Source: an uncultured Collinsella sp.
Lineage (GTDB): Bacteria; Actinomycetota; Coriobacteriia; Coriobacteriales; Coriobacteriaceae
NCBI GenBank assembly: GCA_934658705.1
Contig: CAKUHP010000008.1
Span: forward strand, 1 to 56,596
Reading direction: 5' to 3'
DNA: 56,596 nt
Of this stretch, positions 23,546 through 33,129 are shown in pieces; positions within the stretch are counted from its first letter, which is position 1; each line of letters begins with the position of its first letter. The notes under the pieces are model-generated. The model was not told the DNA's origin, did not search any database, and saw only the letters and a program-made list of their open reading frames with translations. A program made the position numbers and the translations under genes.

Positions 23546-24819
23546 CGCTCGAGACGCGGCGCAATGCGAGCCGGAAGCTTTGCCACAATGCGAACGCCGT
23601 CCTCGAGATATTCCTCATGCAGAAGCGTGCCCTGTTCATGTACGAGCGTGATCAGTGCACCCTCGCGATACGGAATATCGGCGGAAAGAAGCACATCGGT
23701 CGCTGCAGCCTCGCGGGCAATGCGCTCGACCAAATCGTCGAGACCTTCACCAGTCTGTGCCGAGAACAGCACGGCCTCCGGATACCGACGGCGGAAGCTC
23801 AAGCGATCAACGCTATCGAGCAGATCGATTTTATTGAACACTGTCAACGTCAGACGTTCGCCGGCCCCAATCTCGTCGAGCACGCGATCAACCGCCTCGA
23901 GCTGACGTTCATAGTCCTCGTCGGACGCATCCACGACCTTGAGAATCAAGTCGGCGCCAAGTACCTCCGAGAGTGTCGACTTGAACGCATCGACCAGGCC
24001 GTGAGGCAGCTTTTGAATAAAGCCCACCGTATCGGTAATCGTCATGCCACGACCACCGGGCAGGCGATACGAACGCGTCGTGGGATCGAGCGTGGCAAAG
24101 AGTTTATCTTGCGAAAGGACCGTAGAGCCCGTAAGGCGATTGAGGAGCGTCGACTTGCCGGCATTGGTGTATCCAGCCAAGGCAACGCGAAAGGCCGGCG
24201 ACTCGATACGGCTCTTAGACTGAACGTCACGCCTCTGTTCGACCTGCTTAAGCTCACGTCGAAGTGCGGCGATCTTGTTGCGAATCAAACGACGATCGAC
24301 CTCGAGCTGGCTTTCGCCCTGTCCAAAACGCGAACCGATACCGCCGCGCGTCTGCTCTTTGGCAAGATGGCTCCACATGCCGCGCAGACGGGGCAACAGG
24401 TACTGCAGCTGCGCCAATTGCACCTGCAAACGGCCCTCACGAGTCTGAGCATGCAGGCCAAAAATATCGAGAATCAACGCCGTACGATCGATAATCTTCA
24501 CCGGCTCGCCCACGGCCTTCTCGAGATAGGACTGCTGTGACGGCGTCAAGTCATCATCGAAGATAACGACTTCCGCATCCATGCGATGCACCAGACCGCA
24601 CAGCTCCTCGACCTTGCCGGAACCGATAAACGATTTAGGATAGGGCTTGACCAGTCGCTGCGACAAACGGGCCACACACTGGGCGCCGGCCGTATGGGCC
24701 AGGCGTTCGAGCTCATCAAGCGAACGGTCGAGCGGCCAGGCGTTATCGCGCCACTCAACTCCGACTAGAATGGCACGTTCGGGCTCAGGCGCTGTGGGAA
24801 CAAGGGGAAACCGAGCCAT
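23530..24819 (-). CDS. hflX: GTPase HflX
   Basis: Ribosome-associated GTPase that splits stalled or stressed 70S ribosomes. The N-terminal HflX domain is followed by a coiled-coil stretch near 170-200, then the G domain with GYTNAGKST (216-224), DTVGFIQ (263-269) and NKIDLLD. Length is 429 residues. The ATG overlaps the miaA stop as TAATG, linking it to miaA and miaB. The miaA-hflX neighbourhood is widely conserved. Confidence 0.95.
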   Translation of the reverse strand: MARFPLVPTAPEPERAILVGVEWRDNAWPLDRSLDELERLAHTAGAQCVARLSQRLVKPYPKSFIGSGKVEELCGLVHRMDAEVVIFDDDLTPSQQSYLEKAVGEPVKIIDRTALILDIFGLHAQTREGRLQVQLAQLQYLLPRLRGMWSHLAKEQTRGGIGSRFGQGESQLEVDRRLIRNKIAALRRELKQVEQRRDVQSKSRIESPAFRVALAGYTNAGKSTLLNRLTGSTVLSQDKLFATLDPTTRSYRLPGGRGMTITDTVGFIQKLPHGLVDAFKSTLSEVLGADLILKVVDASDEDYERQLEAVDRVLDEIGAGERLTLTVFNKIDLLDSVDRLSFRRRYPEAVLFSAQTGEGLDDLVERIAREAAATDVLLSADIPYREGALITLVHEQGTLLHEEYLEDGVRIVAKLPARIAPRLERYRTE

Positions 24820-25757
24820 TAAGCCGCCTCGAAACGATGCAGAATGTCCTCAACGGCCTCATCGACCGTATACTCGTCCATATCGAACCACACAATACGA
24901 TCATCGCGCTTAAACCACGAAAGCTGACGCTTGGCATAGCGGCGCGAACGTATCTTAATGAGTTCGCGAGCCTCATCCATGGTAATGGCGCCGTTAAAGG
25001 CATCGATAATCTCTTTGTAGCCAATTGCCTGCATCGATGTCAGCGCATCGCCGAGCCCCTGGTCCAAAAGTCCACGGACCTCATCGACAAGGCCTTGCTC
25101 AAACATAAGGTCGACACGCAGGTTAATGCGCTCATAGAGCACCTCTCGATTACGAGTCAGGCCAAACCAGAGCGCGTGATAATGCTCGCGTGGAACGGCA
25201 AACTGGGACTTTTGCCGTGCATACGACACCCCGTCATCGTGCATCTCGAGCGCACGGATCACGCGACGCACATTATGGGGATGAATGACCGCAGCGGACT
25301 CAGGATCACGCTCGGCGAGAAGCGCATGCAGTGCGTCCTCGCCAATACGCTCGGCGAGCTGCTGATACCCCGCACGGCGGTCATCCTCAAGCTCGCCCGA
25401 GGGAAAATCCATCTCATCCAGGGCAGCCTTCAGATACAGGCCCGTACCCCCGCAAAACACCGGCAGACGATCCTCGCCCAGCAACCGCTCAACATGTGCG
25501 CGAGCGTCTGCCTGATACAACGCCGCCGAATAAGCAACACCCGGCTCTACGATGTCAACCAGGCGCAACGGAGCGCTACATTCCTCGGGCGCCATCTTGG
25601 CCGTGCCGATATCCATACCTCGATAGATTTGCATCGCGTCACACGACAGCACCTCCGACGACAGGCGCGCCGCCAGATGATCGGCGACATCGCTCTTGCC
25701 GACGGCCGTGGGACCCACGATGGCAACGGCTTGCAAGTTGACGCAAGGACAGGTCAT
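24819..25757 (-). CDS. miaA: tRNA dimethylallyltransferase
   Basis: Transfers a dimethylallyl group to A37 of tRNAs reading codons that begin with U. The P-loop is VGPTAVGKSDVADHLA, and further family blocks are SCDAMQIYRGMDIGTAK, GGTGLYLKA and YAKRQLSWFKRD. Length is 312 residues. Start and stop overlap miaB and hflX as TAATG. MiaA provides the i6A substrate for MiaB, encoded directly upstream. Confidence 0.96.
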   Translation of the reverse strand: MTCPCVNLQAVAIVGPTAVGKSDVADHLAARLSSEVLSCDAMQIYRGMDIGTAKMAPEECSAPLRLVDIVEPGVAYSAALYQADARAHVERLLGEDRLPVFCGGTGLYLKAALDEMDFPSGELEDDRRAGYQQLAERIGEDALHALLAERDPESAAVIHPHNVRRVIRALEMHDDGVSYARQKSQFAVPREHYHALWFGLTRNREVLYERINLRVDLMFEQGLVDEVRGLLDQGLGDALTSMQAIGYKEIIDAFNGAITMDEARELIKIRSRRYAKRQLSWFKRDDRIVWFDMDEYTVDEAVEDILHRFEAA

Positions 25758-27133
25758 TAGCGCGGCTCACCCACAACGGAGCCAGACAGATACCATGTCT
25801 TGGCAACGTCGACGTCGACGTCGACGATCTTGCCGATCAACTGATCGATGCTGTAGCCCTCGGGAATGGGCGCATGGACGGTCTGGTTCTTGGGACTCTT
25901 GCCCAGCAGCACCGCGTCGTTCTTTTTGCTCGTGCCCTCGATAAGCGCCGGTACAACCGTGTGAAGCTCACCCTGGTTGTACTCGTGCGCCGTGGTCTCG
26001 ATAACCTTCACCAGGCGGTTAAAACGCTCAAGAATCACCTCGTGCGGCGTGGGGTCATCGATCTCGGCGGCCGGGGTGCCGGCGCGCTTGGAGTAGATGA
26101 AGGTGTAGGCCTGCGCATAACGAACCGTCTCGGCAAGCGAGAGCGTCTGCTCAAAGTCTTCCTCGGTCTCACCGGGGAAGCCCACGATGATGTCGGTGGA
26201 AAGCGCGATATCGGGCATGCGATTGCGAATGCGATCGACGAGTCCCAGATAGTCCTCGCGCGTATAGCGACGATTCATCTCTTTGAGAATGCGCGTCGAG
26301 CCCGACTGAACGGCCAGATGCAACTGCGGCATGACGGCAGGCGTCTCGGCCATGGCGTCGATGGTCTCGGGCAGCAGATCCTTGGGATGCGAGGAGGTAA
26401 AGAAGATACGCTCCACACCCGTATCGCCCACGGCGCGCAGCAAGTCGGCAAAGCGCGGCTTGCCAAACAGGTCGCGACCGTAAGAGTTGACATTTTGACC
26501 CAGCAGCGTGATCTCGCGCACTCCCTGGCGCACCAGACCCGTCACCTCGTCGACAATCTCCTCAAAGGGACGGCTCTTCTCGCGGCCGCGCACGTACGGC
26601 ACGATGCAATAGGTGCAGAAGTTATTGCAGCCCGTCATGATGGGCACCCAGGCGTGATACTGAGTCTCACGGTGCCACGGCATACTCATGGCATCCGTAT
26701 CCTCATGCTCGTTGGTGCGGATATGACGCTTGCCGTCCAAGAACGCCTCAGCGATAAGCTCGGCAACATGGGCGATAGAATGCGTGCCAAAGATGACATT
26801 GACGTTATCGACGTTGGTGAGCAGACCCTCGCCGTCGCGCTGCGCGATGCATCCGCCCACGGCGACCACGCGCTTGCCCGAGGGCGAAGGCGGCAGGCTC
26901 TTGCAGGAGTTGCACTGACCATACAGGCGGGTGTCTGCCGCCTCGCGCACGCAGCACGTCATAAAGACGACGATATCGGCATGCTCGGGATCGAGCGCCA
27001 TAAGGCAGCCATAGGAATCGAGCAAGCCGCTCACGCGCTCGGAATCGTGCTGATTCATCTGGCAGCCAAAAGTGCGGATAAAGTAGGTTTTACCGGCAAG
27101 AATATCGCGTGCGGAACGCTGATCCATATGCAT
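25757..27133 (-). CDS. miaB: tRNA-2-methylthio-N6-dimethylallyladenosine synthase
   Basis: Radical SAM methylthiotransferase that converts i6A37 to ms2i6A37. The N-terminal UPF0004 domain carries FIRTFGCQMNQHDSERV and CCVREAAD. The radical SAM cysteines are in GCNNFCTYCIVPYVRG, and a C-terminal TRAM region is present (LLGKSPKNQTVHAP). Length is 458 residues. ATG 27133 has AGGA three bases ahead; ATG 27127 is an alternative. It is the first gene of the coupled miaB-miaA-hflX unit. Confidence 0.95.
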   Translation of the reverse strand: MHMDQRSARDILAGKTYFIRTFGCQMNQHDSERVSGLLDSYGCLMALDPEHADIVVFMTCCVREAADTRLYGQCNSCKSLPPSPSGKRVVAVGGCIAQRDGEGLLTNVDNVNVIFGTHSIAHVAELIAEAFLDGKRHIRTNEHEDTDAMSMPWHRETQYHAWVPIMTGCNNFCTYCIVPYVRGREKSRPFEEIVDEVTGLVRQGVREITLLGQNVNSYGRDLFGKPRFADLLRAVGDTGVERIFFTSSHPKDLLPETIDAMAETPAVMPQLHLAVQSGSTRILKEMNRRYTREDYLGLVDRIRNRMPDIALSTDIIVGFPGETEEDFEQTLSLAETVRYAQAYTFIYSKRAGTPAAEIDDPTPHEVILERFNRLVKVIETTAHEYNQGELHTVVPALIEGTSKKNDAVLLGKSPKNQTVHAPIPEGYSIDQLIGKIVDVDVDVAKTWYLSGSVVGEPR

Positions 27134-27171
27134 GTGTCCTAACGATGAAGGCGAATCGAGCTAAGCAAACG

Positions 27172-27489
27172 CTACGCCACGGGCTTAACGTCGTCCACAA
27201 CGACGTTATCCATAGCAGCACGATTGATCTGGTGAACGTAAATAGAAAGACGGATCGCCGTGCGCGACTCCCCGTTAATGAGGATGTCGGAGAACACCGG
27301 CGCGCAGGAGATATCAAAACCGGTCGGAATCAAAAACCCGCGCGCGATAGCCACGGCCTTAATGGCCTGGTTGACGGCGCCGGCGCCGACACACTGAATG
27401 TTGACGGGAACGCCATCCTTGACCATGCCGGCAATAGCGCCGGCTACGGACGCGGGCGATGATTTGCTTGACACCTTCAGGCAATCCAT
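27172..27489 (-). CDS. spoVS: SpoVS-family protein
   Basis: A 105-residue protein matching stage V sporulation protein S (LKVSSKSSPASVAGAIAGMV, then VQCVGAGAVNQAIKA-like NIQCVGAGAVNQAIKAVAIA), an Alba-like small nucleic-acid-binding fold. In Bacillus it affects spore coat formation and septation; it also occurs in non-sporulating bacteria. No other sporulation gene is visible here. The start at 27489 has GGAG eight bases upstream. It lies downstream of rny and the GHKL ATPase gene, a setting also described in Firmicutes. Confidence 0.92.
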   Translation of the reverse strand: MDCLKVSSKSSPASVAGAIAGMVKDGVPVNIQCVGAGAVNQAIKAVAIARGFLIPTGFDISCAPVFSDILINGESRTAIRLSIYVHQINRAAMDNVVVDDVKPVA

Positions 27490-27540
27490 GAAGAAACTCC
27501 TGCGTTTAAAAGTACGTTTTAACTGCAATAACTGTATCGT

Positions 27541-27556
27541 ACCGAGCGGACTCGGT
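27541..27556 (-). other. Small hairpin between the GHKL ATPase gene and spoVS
   Basis: ACCGAG (27541-27546) pairs with CTCGGT (27551-27556) around a four-base loop, directly after the ATPase stop. No T tract follows, so it is at best an RNA-stability or weak attenuation element. A GGTACGAT on the minus strand just after it could be a -10 for spoVS. Confidence 0.35.
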
Positions 27557-27563
27557 AAAGATG

Positions 27564-28649
27564 CTATTCCTCTTTGGCAAGATCGAACGTCACGGTGATA
27601 CGATCACGCGAAACGCGGATTTTAGGGTCGCCGCAGAGATTGAGGTAATACCGGGCCGCGAGGTCGTTAAAGTCACGCTCGACGGCTCGCGAGAACTGCG
27701 CCATGTCGTCCTTGGCAATACGCAGACCGCGACGATCCTTGGCAAGGTCGACCGGTGCGGGCACATGTGACGAGGGATCGCGCTCGCGCAGCAGGCGCGC
27801 TGTGACACCCCGGACCGGCTTGATCTGACCGGCCAAAACGCGATGTGCCGTTCGCTCGGACATCTCCAGACCAAGGCCAGAGCAGATGCGGATAAAGTCC
27901 TCGGCATCCGAGGCAAGGCCCAGACGGTCGATGACCGGAAGCTCACCTTCGTCATCGATGAACAGCAAGCGAGACGTATCGAGTCGGCTTGATGCCTGCG
28001 CATACAACGTCGCGGCAATCTCGGACGGGGAGCCCAGGTACACATCGCATGCGCGCAGCTCCTCAAGGGCAAACTCGCAGGCAGCACGGATGATATTATG
28101 CGGACCGCGAGCACATACGTAATGGCCGTCCTCGTCCTTGACGGCCTGGGGCCAGCTCGACTGGTCGGCACGCTCGCTCAAACGATCGGTTGACACGCTC
28201 ACCTTAAAGGCGGAACCAAGGTCAACGCCGGAGGTAACCACGCGCGCATCATCGGTATTCTGCTTGATCGAGAACAGGGCCATGCCGCGGCCGTGAACAC
28301 CCCACCGGTCCATCTTCATGCTCTCGAGCTTAGAAGTTACGCGAGCGTCGAAGATCCGCTCTTGCATATCCTGCGGAACACCCGAACCGTTATCCAAAAA
28401 GACGAGCGTGCGAACGCCCTCTTCCTTGGTCGTGGCAAGAAAGACCTTGTCGGCGCCGGCATCGCGCGCATTGCGCAGCATCTCGATGACGATGTCCTCA
28501 ACATGTTGGATGTCGTGCTTTGCCTGGCGCCGCTCGGCCTCCGAAACGCGGAGGCGGACATACCCCTCGCCAAGGTTCTCCTCGACGCGAAGGTTGCCCT
28601 CCCCCGACATCGACGCGATAAATGAGATGAGCTCGTTCGCGTCGCTCAT
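27564..28649 (-). CDS. GHKL-type ATP-binding protein of unknown function
   Basis: A 361-residue protein with an HSP90/histidine-kinase-type ATP site: N box E56-M-L-R-N60-A-R-D63, G1 box DNGSGVP (86-92), G2-like GVHGRGMALFS (117-127). There is no histidine phospho-acceptor domain, no receiver, and no MutL or gyrase signature, so it is not a normal sensor kinase. The C-terminal 200 residues are not recognised. It starts one base after the rny stop and is followed by spoVS. That places it in an RNA-decay/SpoVS operon; its role is unknown. Confidence 0.7.
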   Translation of the reverse strand: MSDANELISFIASMSGEGNLRVEENLGEGYVRLRVSEAERRQAKHDIQHVEDIVIEMLRNARDAGADKVFLATTKEEGVRTLVFLDNGSGVPQDMQERIFDARVTSKLESMKMDRWGVHGRGMALFSIKQNTDDARVVTSGVDLGSAFKVSVSTDRLSERADQSSWPQAVKDEDGHYVCARGPHNIIRAACEFALEELRACDVYLGSPSEIAATLYAQASSRLDTSRLLFIDDEGELPVIDRLGLASDAEDFIRICSGLGLEMSERTAHRVLAGQIKPVRGVTARLLRERDPSSHVPAPVDLAKDRRGLRIAKDDMAQFSRAVERDFNDLAARYYLNLCGDPKIRVSRDRITVTFDLAKEE

Positions 28650-28650
28650 G

Positions 28651-30204
28651 TTATTTAGCGATATCGACAGCGCGGCTCTCGCGAATCACGACAACGCGCA
28701 CCTGACCGGGATACTCCATCTCTTCCTCGATCTGATGGGCGATATCGTGCGCAAGCACCGTAGACTGGGCGTCGGAAATCTTGTCCGGCTGCACCATGAC
28801 ATGAACCTCGCGACCGGCCTGCATGGCGTACGTGCGCTCGACGCCCTCATGGGAGTTGGCGATCTCCTCGAGCTTCTCGAGACGCTTGATGTAGTTCTCG
28901 GCCGACTCGCGACGGGCACCAGGGCGAGAGGCGGAGACGGCATCGGCGGCCTGGACCAACACATCGAGCACCGTATTGGGGTCGACGTCGGCGTGATGGG
29001 CCTCGATAGCGTGGACGATAACGGGCTTTTCGCCATAGCGACGGGCAAGCTCTGCACCGATCACGGCGTGCGGACCCTCAACGTCATGGTCGATAGCCTT
29101 GCCGAGGTCGTGCAGAAGACCGGCGCGCTTGGCGGTCACGACGTCCAGGCCAAGCTCGGATGCCATAACACCGCAGAGGTCGGAAACCTCGAGGGAGTGC
29201 TGGAGCACGTTCTGGCCAAACGAGGTGCGGTAGCGCAGGGCACCCAGGGTCTTGACGATCTCGGGATGCAGGTCGTGGATACCGGTATCGAAGGCGGCCT
29301 GCTCGCCAGCCTCGCGCACGCGCTGCTGGACCAGGTCGGCGGCCTTGTGATACATCTCCTCGATGCGGGCGGGATGAATGCGGCCGTCGGCGATGAGGTT
29401 CTCGAGGGCCACGCGGGCAGTCTCGCGGCGGACCGGGTCAAAGCTCGAAAGCACAACGGTCTCGGGAGTGTCGTCGATGACGAGGTTGACGCCGGACACC
29501 TGCTCAAAGGTGCGGATGTTGCGGCCCTCGCGGCCGATGATGCGGCCCTTCAGGTCGTCAGAGGGGATGTGCACGGAGGTAACGGTGACCTCGGCGGTGT
29601 GATCGGCTGCACAGCGCTGAATCGCCAAGGACAGGATCTCCTGAGCGGTCTTGTGGCACTCGGCACGCACCTGCTGCTCGGACTCGCGGATGATCGTGGC
29701 GGCCTCATGGGTGACCTCGCCGCGGACCTTGTCGAGCAGCTCCTTGTGGGCGTCCTCGCGGGTAAGGTCGGCAATACGCTCGAGCTCGGAGGTCTGCTTG
29801 GCACAGATCTCCTCGAGCTCACGGGAGCGCTTCTCGACCTGACCGGCCTGGCTGGACAGCTGATGCTCGCGCTTATCGAGGGCGTCATTACGGCGATCGA
29901 GGGACTCCTCGCGCTGCATCACGCGATTCTCGAGCGTACGAATTTCACTCTTACGCTGCTTGTCCTCGGCCTCAGCGGCCTGCTTATTCTTAATGATCTC
30001 TTCCTTGGCCTCAAGCAGAGCCTCTTTTTTGAGGGTCTCGGCCTGACGCTTTGCATCGCCGATCAGGGACTCTGCCTGTGCGTGTGCCGACTGAATCTTT
30101 TCGTCGGCCTCGTGAAGACTACCCTGCTTGGCGGTGCGCATGTAGGCAATGGCGGCGATGGCGCCCGCAAGGATGCCAACGAGCGCTGCTGCAATATAAA
30201 GCAT
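28651..30204 (-). CDS. rny: Ribonuclease Y
   Basis: Membrane-anchored endoribonuclease that starts mRNA decay. One N-terminal membrane segment ([20 protein letters not shown]) is followed by a long coiled coil (about 30-190), a KH domain ([20 protein letters not shown]) and an HD domain with [13 protein letters not shown]. Length is 517 residues. ATG 30204 is preferred, six bases after AAAAGGAG; a GTG at 30210 abuts that site. rnj and pnp lie 10-14 kb away on the same strand. Confidence 0.95.
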   Translation of the reverse strand: MLYIAAALVGILAGAIAAIAYMRTAKQGSLHEADEKIQSAHAQAESLIGDAKRQAETLKKEALLEAKEEIIKNKQAAEAEDKQRKSEIRTLENRVMQREESLDRRNDALDKREHQLSSQAGQVEKRSRELEEICAKQTSELERIADLTREDAHKELLDKVRGEVTHEAATIIRESEQQVRAECHKTAQEILSLAIQRCAADHTAEVTVTSVHIPSDDLKGRIIGREGRNIRTFEQVSGVNLVIDDTPETVVLSSFDPVRRETARVALENLIADGRIHPARIEEMYHKAADLVQQRVREAGEQAAFDTGIHDLHPEIVKTLGALRYRTSFGQNVLQHSLEVSDLCGVMASELGLDVVTAKRAGLLHDLGKAIDHDVEGPHAVIGAELARRYGEKPVIVHAIEAHHADVDPNTVLDVLVQAADAVSASRPGARRESAENYIKRLEKLEEIANSHEGVERTYAMQAGREVHVMVQPDKISDAQSTVLAHDIAHQIEEEMEYPGQVRVVVIRESRAVDIAK

Positions 30205-30461
30205 GCTCACTCCTTTTTATGGATTCGTTACATAACAAAGCGAACCGTCCTTACGAACGGCTCGCGACATTTGAGTAATATGGGCGCAGCTTATGCGGTC
30301 GGATACAGATAAACATATAAACAAACTCATCACAGATGAGCACATATCACAAAGCAAATGACAGTAATTATCCTACGTTGAAGGGCAACAACTGTCAAAT
30401 AAACCAACCCGACACGGCGGCAAGTAAACGGCGAACGGTCAAGGTAGGCGACATCCGGTTC
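30205..30461. other. Intergenic region between recX and rny
   Basis: 257 bases, AT-richer than the surroundings, with no credible gene. The clearest structure is an imperfect stem CGAACCGT (30241-30248) / ACGGCTCG (30257-30264). On the minus strand it precedes CGCTTTGTTATG and could be a weak recX terminator or a leader hairpin of rny. No convincing promoter consensus was found. Confidence 0.4.
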
Positions 30462-31154
30462 CTAAAAGGCGCATTCCTCGTTTTCGGCATCGATACGGGC
30501 CTTAGCGGCATCGGCAGCGATGTGATAAGAAAACCCTTTACCCATCAAAAAACGAACGAGTTTTTCGAACCCTCGAACCTCGGGCACACGGCGCTTCGAA
30601 AGTAAGGCGGAAGCGCGTTCCAAGTCATCCTCGATAGCAAAGTACTGCTCGGGATATCCGGGAATGTCCTCGAGCGACACATGGCGGCGCTTGAGCTCGG
30701 TCTCGATCTTGCGCTGCCCCCATCCACGACGCTTTCGCTCCTCAATAAAATAGGCGCAAAAGCGATTCTCATCCAAAAAACGGTACTCAGTGGCACGGGA
30801 AACGGCAAAATCGATCGCCGGCTGACGAAAACCATAGCAAGCAAGCTTGTCACGTACTTCACCCGTCGCGTGATCGCGACGCGAAAGCATCTCGGTCACC
30901 ATCGTGAGGGCGCACTTGCGCTCGATAAGCTCAACTGCCTCGCGAAAGGCATCCCAGTCACAGGGCACATCGGGGCGGTTTTTAACGTACAGGCGCGCCA
31001 CGCGCGTAGGGATCCAAATAGTGCGCTCAAAACCGCCCTCAAGATCGCAATCGATATGCGCGCAGGGCTTTTTGGAAGCGTAGCCGGTCGAGAACGAGGA
31101 GGCCGCCTTCTTATCGGGAAAGACGACCGTAGCCTCGGTCACGGTATACGACAT
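30462..31154 (-). CDS. recX: Regulatory protein RecX
   Basis: Modulates RecA by binding its filament. A 230-residue product with the three-helix repeats of RecX: SRRDHATGEVRDKLACYGF, YFIEERKRRGWGQRKIETEL and LSKRRVPEVRGFEKLVRFLM. The N-terminal 60 residues are extra relative to short RecX proteins. It begins 11 bases after recA with no terminator between them, so it should be expressed from the SOS-controlled recA promoter. Confidence 0.9.
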   Translation of the reverse strand: MSYTVTEATVVFPDKKAASSFSTGYASKKPCAHIDCDLEGGFERTIWIPTRVARLYVKNRPDVPCDWDAFREAVELIERKCALTMVTEMLSRRDHATGEVRDKLACYGFRQPAIDFAVSRATEYRFLDENRFCAYFIEERKRRGWGQRKIETELKRRHVSLEDIPGYPEQYFAIEDDLERASALLSKRRVPEVRGFEKLVRFLMGKGFSYHIAADAAKARIDAENEECAF

Positions 31155-31165
31155 GGTAACAACCG

Positions 31166-32329
31166 CTATTCGTCGTCATCGTCGAGCATCGCCGAGCCGT
31201 CGATGGCGTAAAGTTCGTCAAACCCATCATCGGCAGGATGGTCAGCCAGCGGCTGGTCGGTAAGCTCGACCTCGGAGGGAGCGTCGTCGTCATACTCAAG
31301 ACCGCAGGCCAGACGAACCTTATGCTCGATCTCGTCGGCGCAATCGGGATGCTCGCGCAAAAAGGCCTTGGCCGCCTCGCGACCGTTACCCAGCTTGTCC
31401 TCGCCGTACGCAAACCACGAACCCGTCTTTTTGCAGATATCGTACTCGACGGCCATATCCAGGATCGATCCCTCTTTGGAGATGCCCGTTCCGTACATAA
31501 TGTCGAACTCTGCAGAGCGGAACGGTGCGGCGACCTTGTTCTTAACGACCTTGGCGCGCACGCGGTTACCGATGACCTCGTCCTTGAGCTTAATGCTGTC
31601 GATGCGACGGATATCGATGCGGACCGACGAGAAGAACTTGAGGGCGCGGCCGCCCGTCGTGGTCTCGGGGTTACCGAACATCACGCCGATCTTCTCGCGC
31701 AGCTGGTTGATGAAGATGCAGGTCGTATTGGATTTGCTCAGTGAGCCGGCGAGCTTGCGGAGCGCCTGACTCATAAGGCGAGCCTGAAGGCCAACAGTCG
31801 TATCGCCGATTTCGCCCTCAATCTCGGCACGCGGGGTCAGTGCGGCAACAGAGTCGACGACGATGGCGTCGATCGCGCCGGAGCGCACAAGCATGTCGAC
31901 GATCTCGAGCGCCTGCTCACCCGTATCGGGCTGGGAAATCAGGACCTCATCGATGTCAACGCCGATGCGGGCGGCATAGGTGGGGTCGAGTGCGTGCTCG
32001 GCATCGATAAATGCCACGACGCCGCCCATGGCCTGGGCCTCGGCCAAGATCTCGAGCGACAGCGTAGTCTTACCAGAGGACTCGGGACCGTAGATCTCGA
32101 CGATACGGCCACGCGGCACGCCGCCGATACCCAAGGCGGCATCGAGTGCCAAGGCGCCTGTGGGAATGGCCTCGACCTCAAGCTCGGGACCGCCGTCACC
32201 ATACCTCATAATGGAGCCCTGACCGAACTTCTTCTCGATCTCGGCCTTGGTGGTGGCGATCATATCATCGCGCTCTTTACCCGTCGTGGGCGCATGAACG
32301 GTACGTACGGGACCTGAATTCTTGGCCAT
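31166..32329 (-). CDS. recA: Recombinase RecA
   Basis: DNA strand-exchange ATPase and co-protease for LexA. Walker A is GPESSGKTT (81-89); other hallmarks are [48 protein letters not shown] and [14 protein letters not shown]. The 387-residue protein ends in an acidic tail. The start at 32329 has GAGGAGGG about 7 bases upstream. Its promoter contains a perfect SOS box. Confidence 0.97.
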   Translation of the reverse strand: MAKNSGPVRTVHAPTTGKERDDMIATTKAEIEKKFGQGSIMRYGDGGPELEVEAIPTGALALDAALGIGGVPRGRIVEIYGPESSGKTTLSLEILAEAQAMGGVVAFIDAEHALDPTYAARIGVDIDEVLISQPDTGEQALEIVDMLVRSGAIDAIVVDSVAALTPRAEIEGEIGDTTVGLQARLMSQALRKLAGSLSKSNTTCIFINQLREKIGVMFGNPETTTGGRALKFFSSVRIDIRRIDSIKLKDEVIGNRVRAKVVKNKVAAPFRSAEFDIMYGTGISKEGSILDMAVEYDICKKTGSWFAYGEDKLGNGREAAKAFLREHPDCADEIEHKVRLACGLEYDDDAPSEVELTDQPLADHPADDGFDELYAIDGSAMLDDDDE

Positions 32330-32359
32330 GGAAAGCCCTCCTCTTAACAATCTGTATCG

Positions 32360-32388
32360 ATAATAAACGAACGGCTGTTCGTGGTCAA
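32360..32388 (-). promoter_or_regulatory. recA promoter with embedded SOS box
   Basis: On the minus strand: -35 TTGACC (32383-32388), a 17-base spacer, -10 TATTAT (32360-32365). The perfect LexA palindrome CGAACAGCCGTTCG occupies 32368-32381 within the spacer, the same arrangement as at the LysM gene. Confidence 0.9.
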
Positions 32389-32411
32389 CCGTTCAGATAC
32401 ATCATATGCAG

Positions 32412-32467
32412 CCGACCTTTCCAAAACCCAACCAAACGCCGACCAAACACTGACCAAAGACTTGACC
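32412..32467. repeat. Degenerate 11-bp tandem repeats upstream of recA
   Basis: Units CCAACCAAACG, CCGACCAAACA, CTGACCAAAGA and a partial CTTGACC follow one another every 11 bases from 32428, with a related GCCGACC at 32411-32417. On the recA strand they read TTTGGTC. They end about 40 bp upstream of the recA -35, with a period of about one helical turn. Confidence 0.6.
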
Positions 32468-32555
32468 GCGCGCGGCCCAAAAATGGCCGCATTGACAAAT
32501 ACGAGCCGGCTACCAGCGAAAAGACCCATATCGCCAGTGGTCCCTGTCTCCACAA

Positions 32556-32579
32556 TTAAGGGGCCCGGAGGCCCCTTAA
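32556..32579 (-). terminator. Terminator of pncC
   Basis: A perfect 10-bp stem TTAAGGGGCC / GGCCCCTTAA with a four-base loop, 7 bases beyond the pncC stop. The T run on the minus strand is short. It separates the pgsA-pncC transcripts from recA, whose own promoter lies beyond it. Confidence 0.75.
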
Positions 32580-32586
32580 AACACGT

Positions 32587-33117
32587 CTATTCCATAGAGT
32601 CGAGAACGTAGACAATGCGTCCCAATGCCTCCGCGACCGCATGGGCACGAACGCGCGAACGGTCGCCCTCGTAGTGGCAGCGCATGGAGTCCACGGTCGG
32701 CGCTCCCCCATCGGCCGCACGATACGCCCAACCGATATAGAAGGTTCCCGCGGGATCGTCCTCGGTGCCTCCACCGGGGCCGGCATAGCCCGTCGCGCTC
32801 ACGGCAACATCGCTCTGGTACAGCTCCAGCGAACCGGCAGCCATCTCGCGCGCCGTCTGATACGACACCGCGGTATAGCGATCGAGCGTATCCTTCTTAA
32901 CACCCAGCACGCGATGTTTAATCTCATCGCAGTAGGTAACCGCACCGCCGCGCAGCACCGCCGAGGCGCCGGGAATATCGGCAATCGTCGAGGCGATCAT
33001 GCCAGCCGTCAGCGACTCGGCGGTCGAAACCGTCACGCCAAGCGCACTCGCACGCTCGACAATATCGCGCGCCAGCGCCTCGTTTCTCAAAGCAACCTGC
33101 TCAAAAGATTCCGTCAT
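32587..33117 (-). CDS. pncC: Nicotinamide-nucleotide amidohydrolase (CinA C-terminal domain)
   Basis: Stand-alone CinA C-terminal domain of 176 residues that deamidates NMN to nicotinic acid mononucleotide. Typical motifs are VSTAESLTAGMIAS with the catalytic Ser, SYQTAREMAAG and SATGYAGPGGGTEDDPAGT. The N-terminal molybdopterin-binding half of full CinA is absent. The order pgsA-cinA-recA is classic, although here recA has its own promoter. Confidence 0.92.
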   Translation of the reverse strand: MTESFEQVALRNEALARDIVERASALGVTVSTAESLTAGMIASTIADIPGASAVLRGGAVTYCDEIKHRVLGVKKDTLDRYTAVSYQTAREMAAGSLELYQSDVAVSATGYAGPGGGTEDDPAGTFYIGWAYRAADGGAPTVDSMRCHYEGDRSRVRAHAVAEALGRIVYVLDSME

Positions 33118-33129
33118 ACCTACCAGAAC

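Noticed and set aside
28318..30312. A 664-codon plus-strand frame opposite rny
   Set aside because: Antisense shadow of a well-supported RNase Y gene; no ribosome site or family signature.
32428..32467. CRISPR-like array
   Set aside because: The units are 11 bases, degenerate and contiguous without spacers; no cas gene is present.
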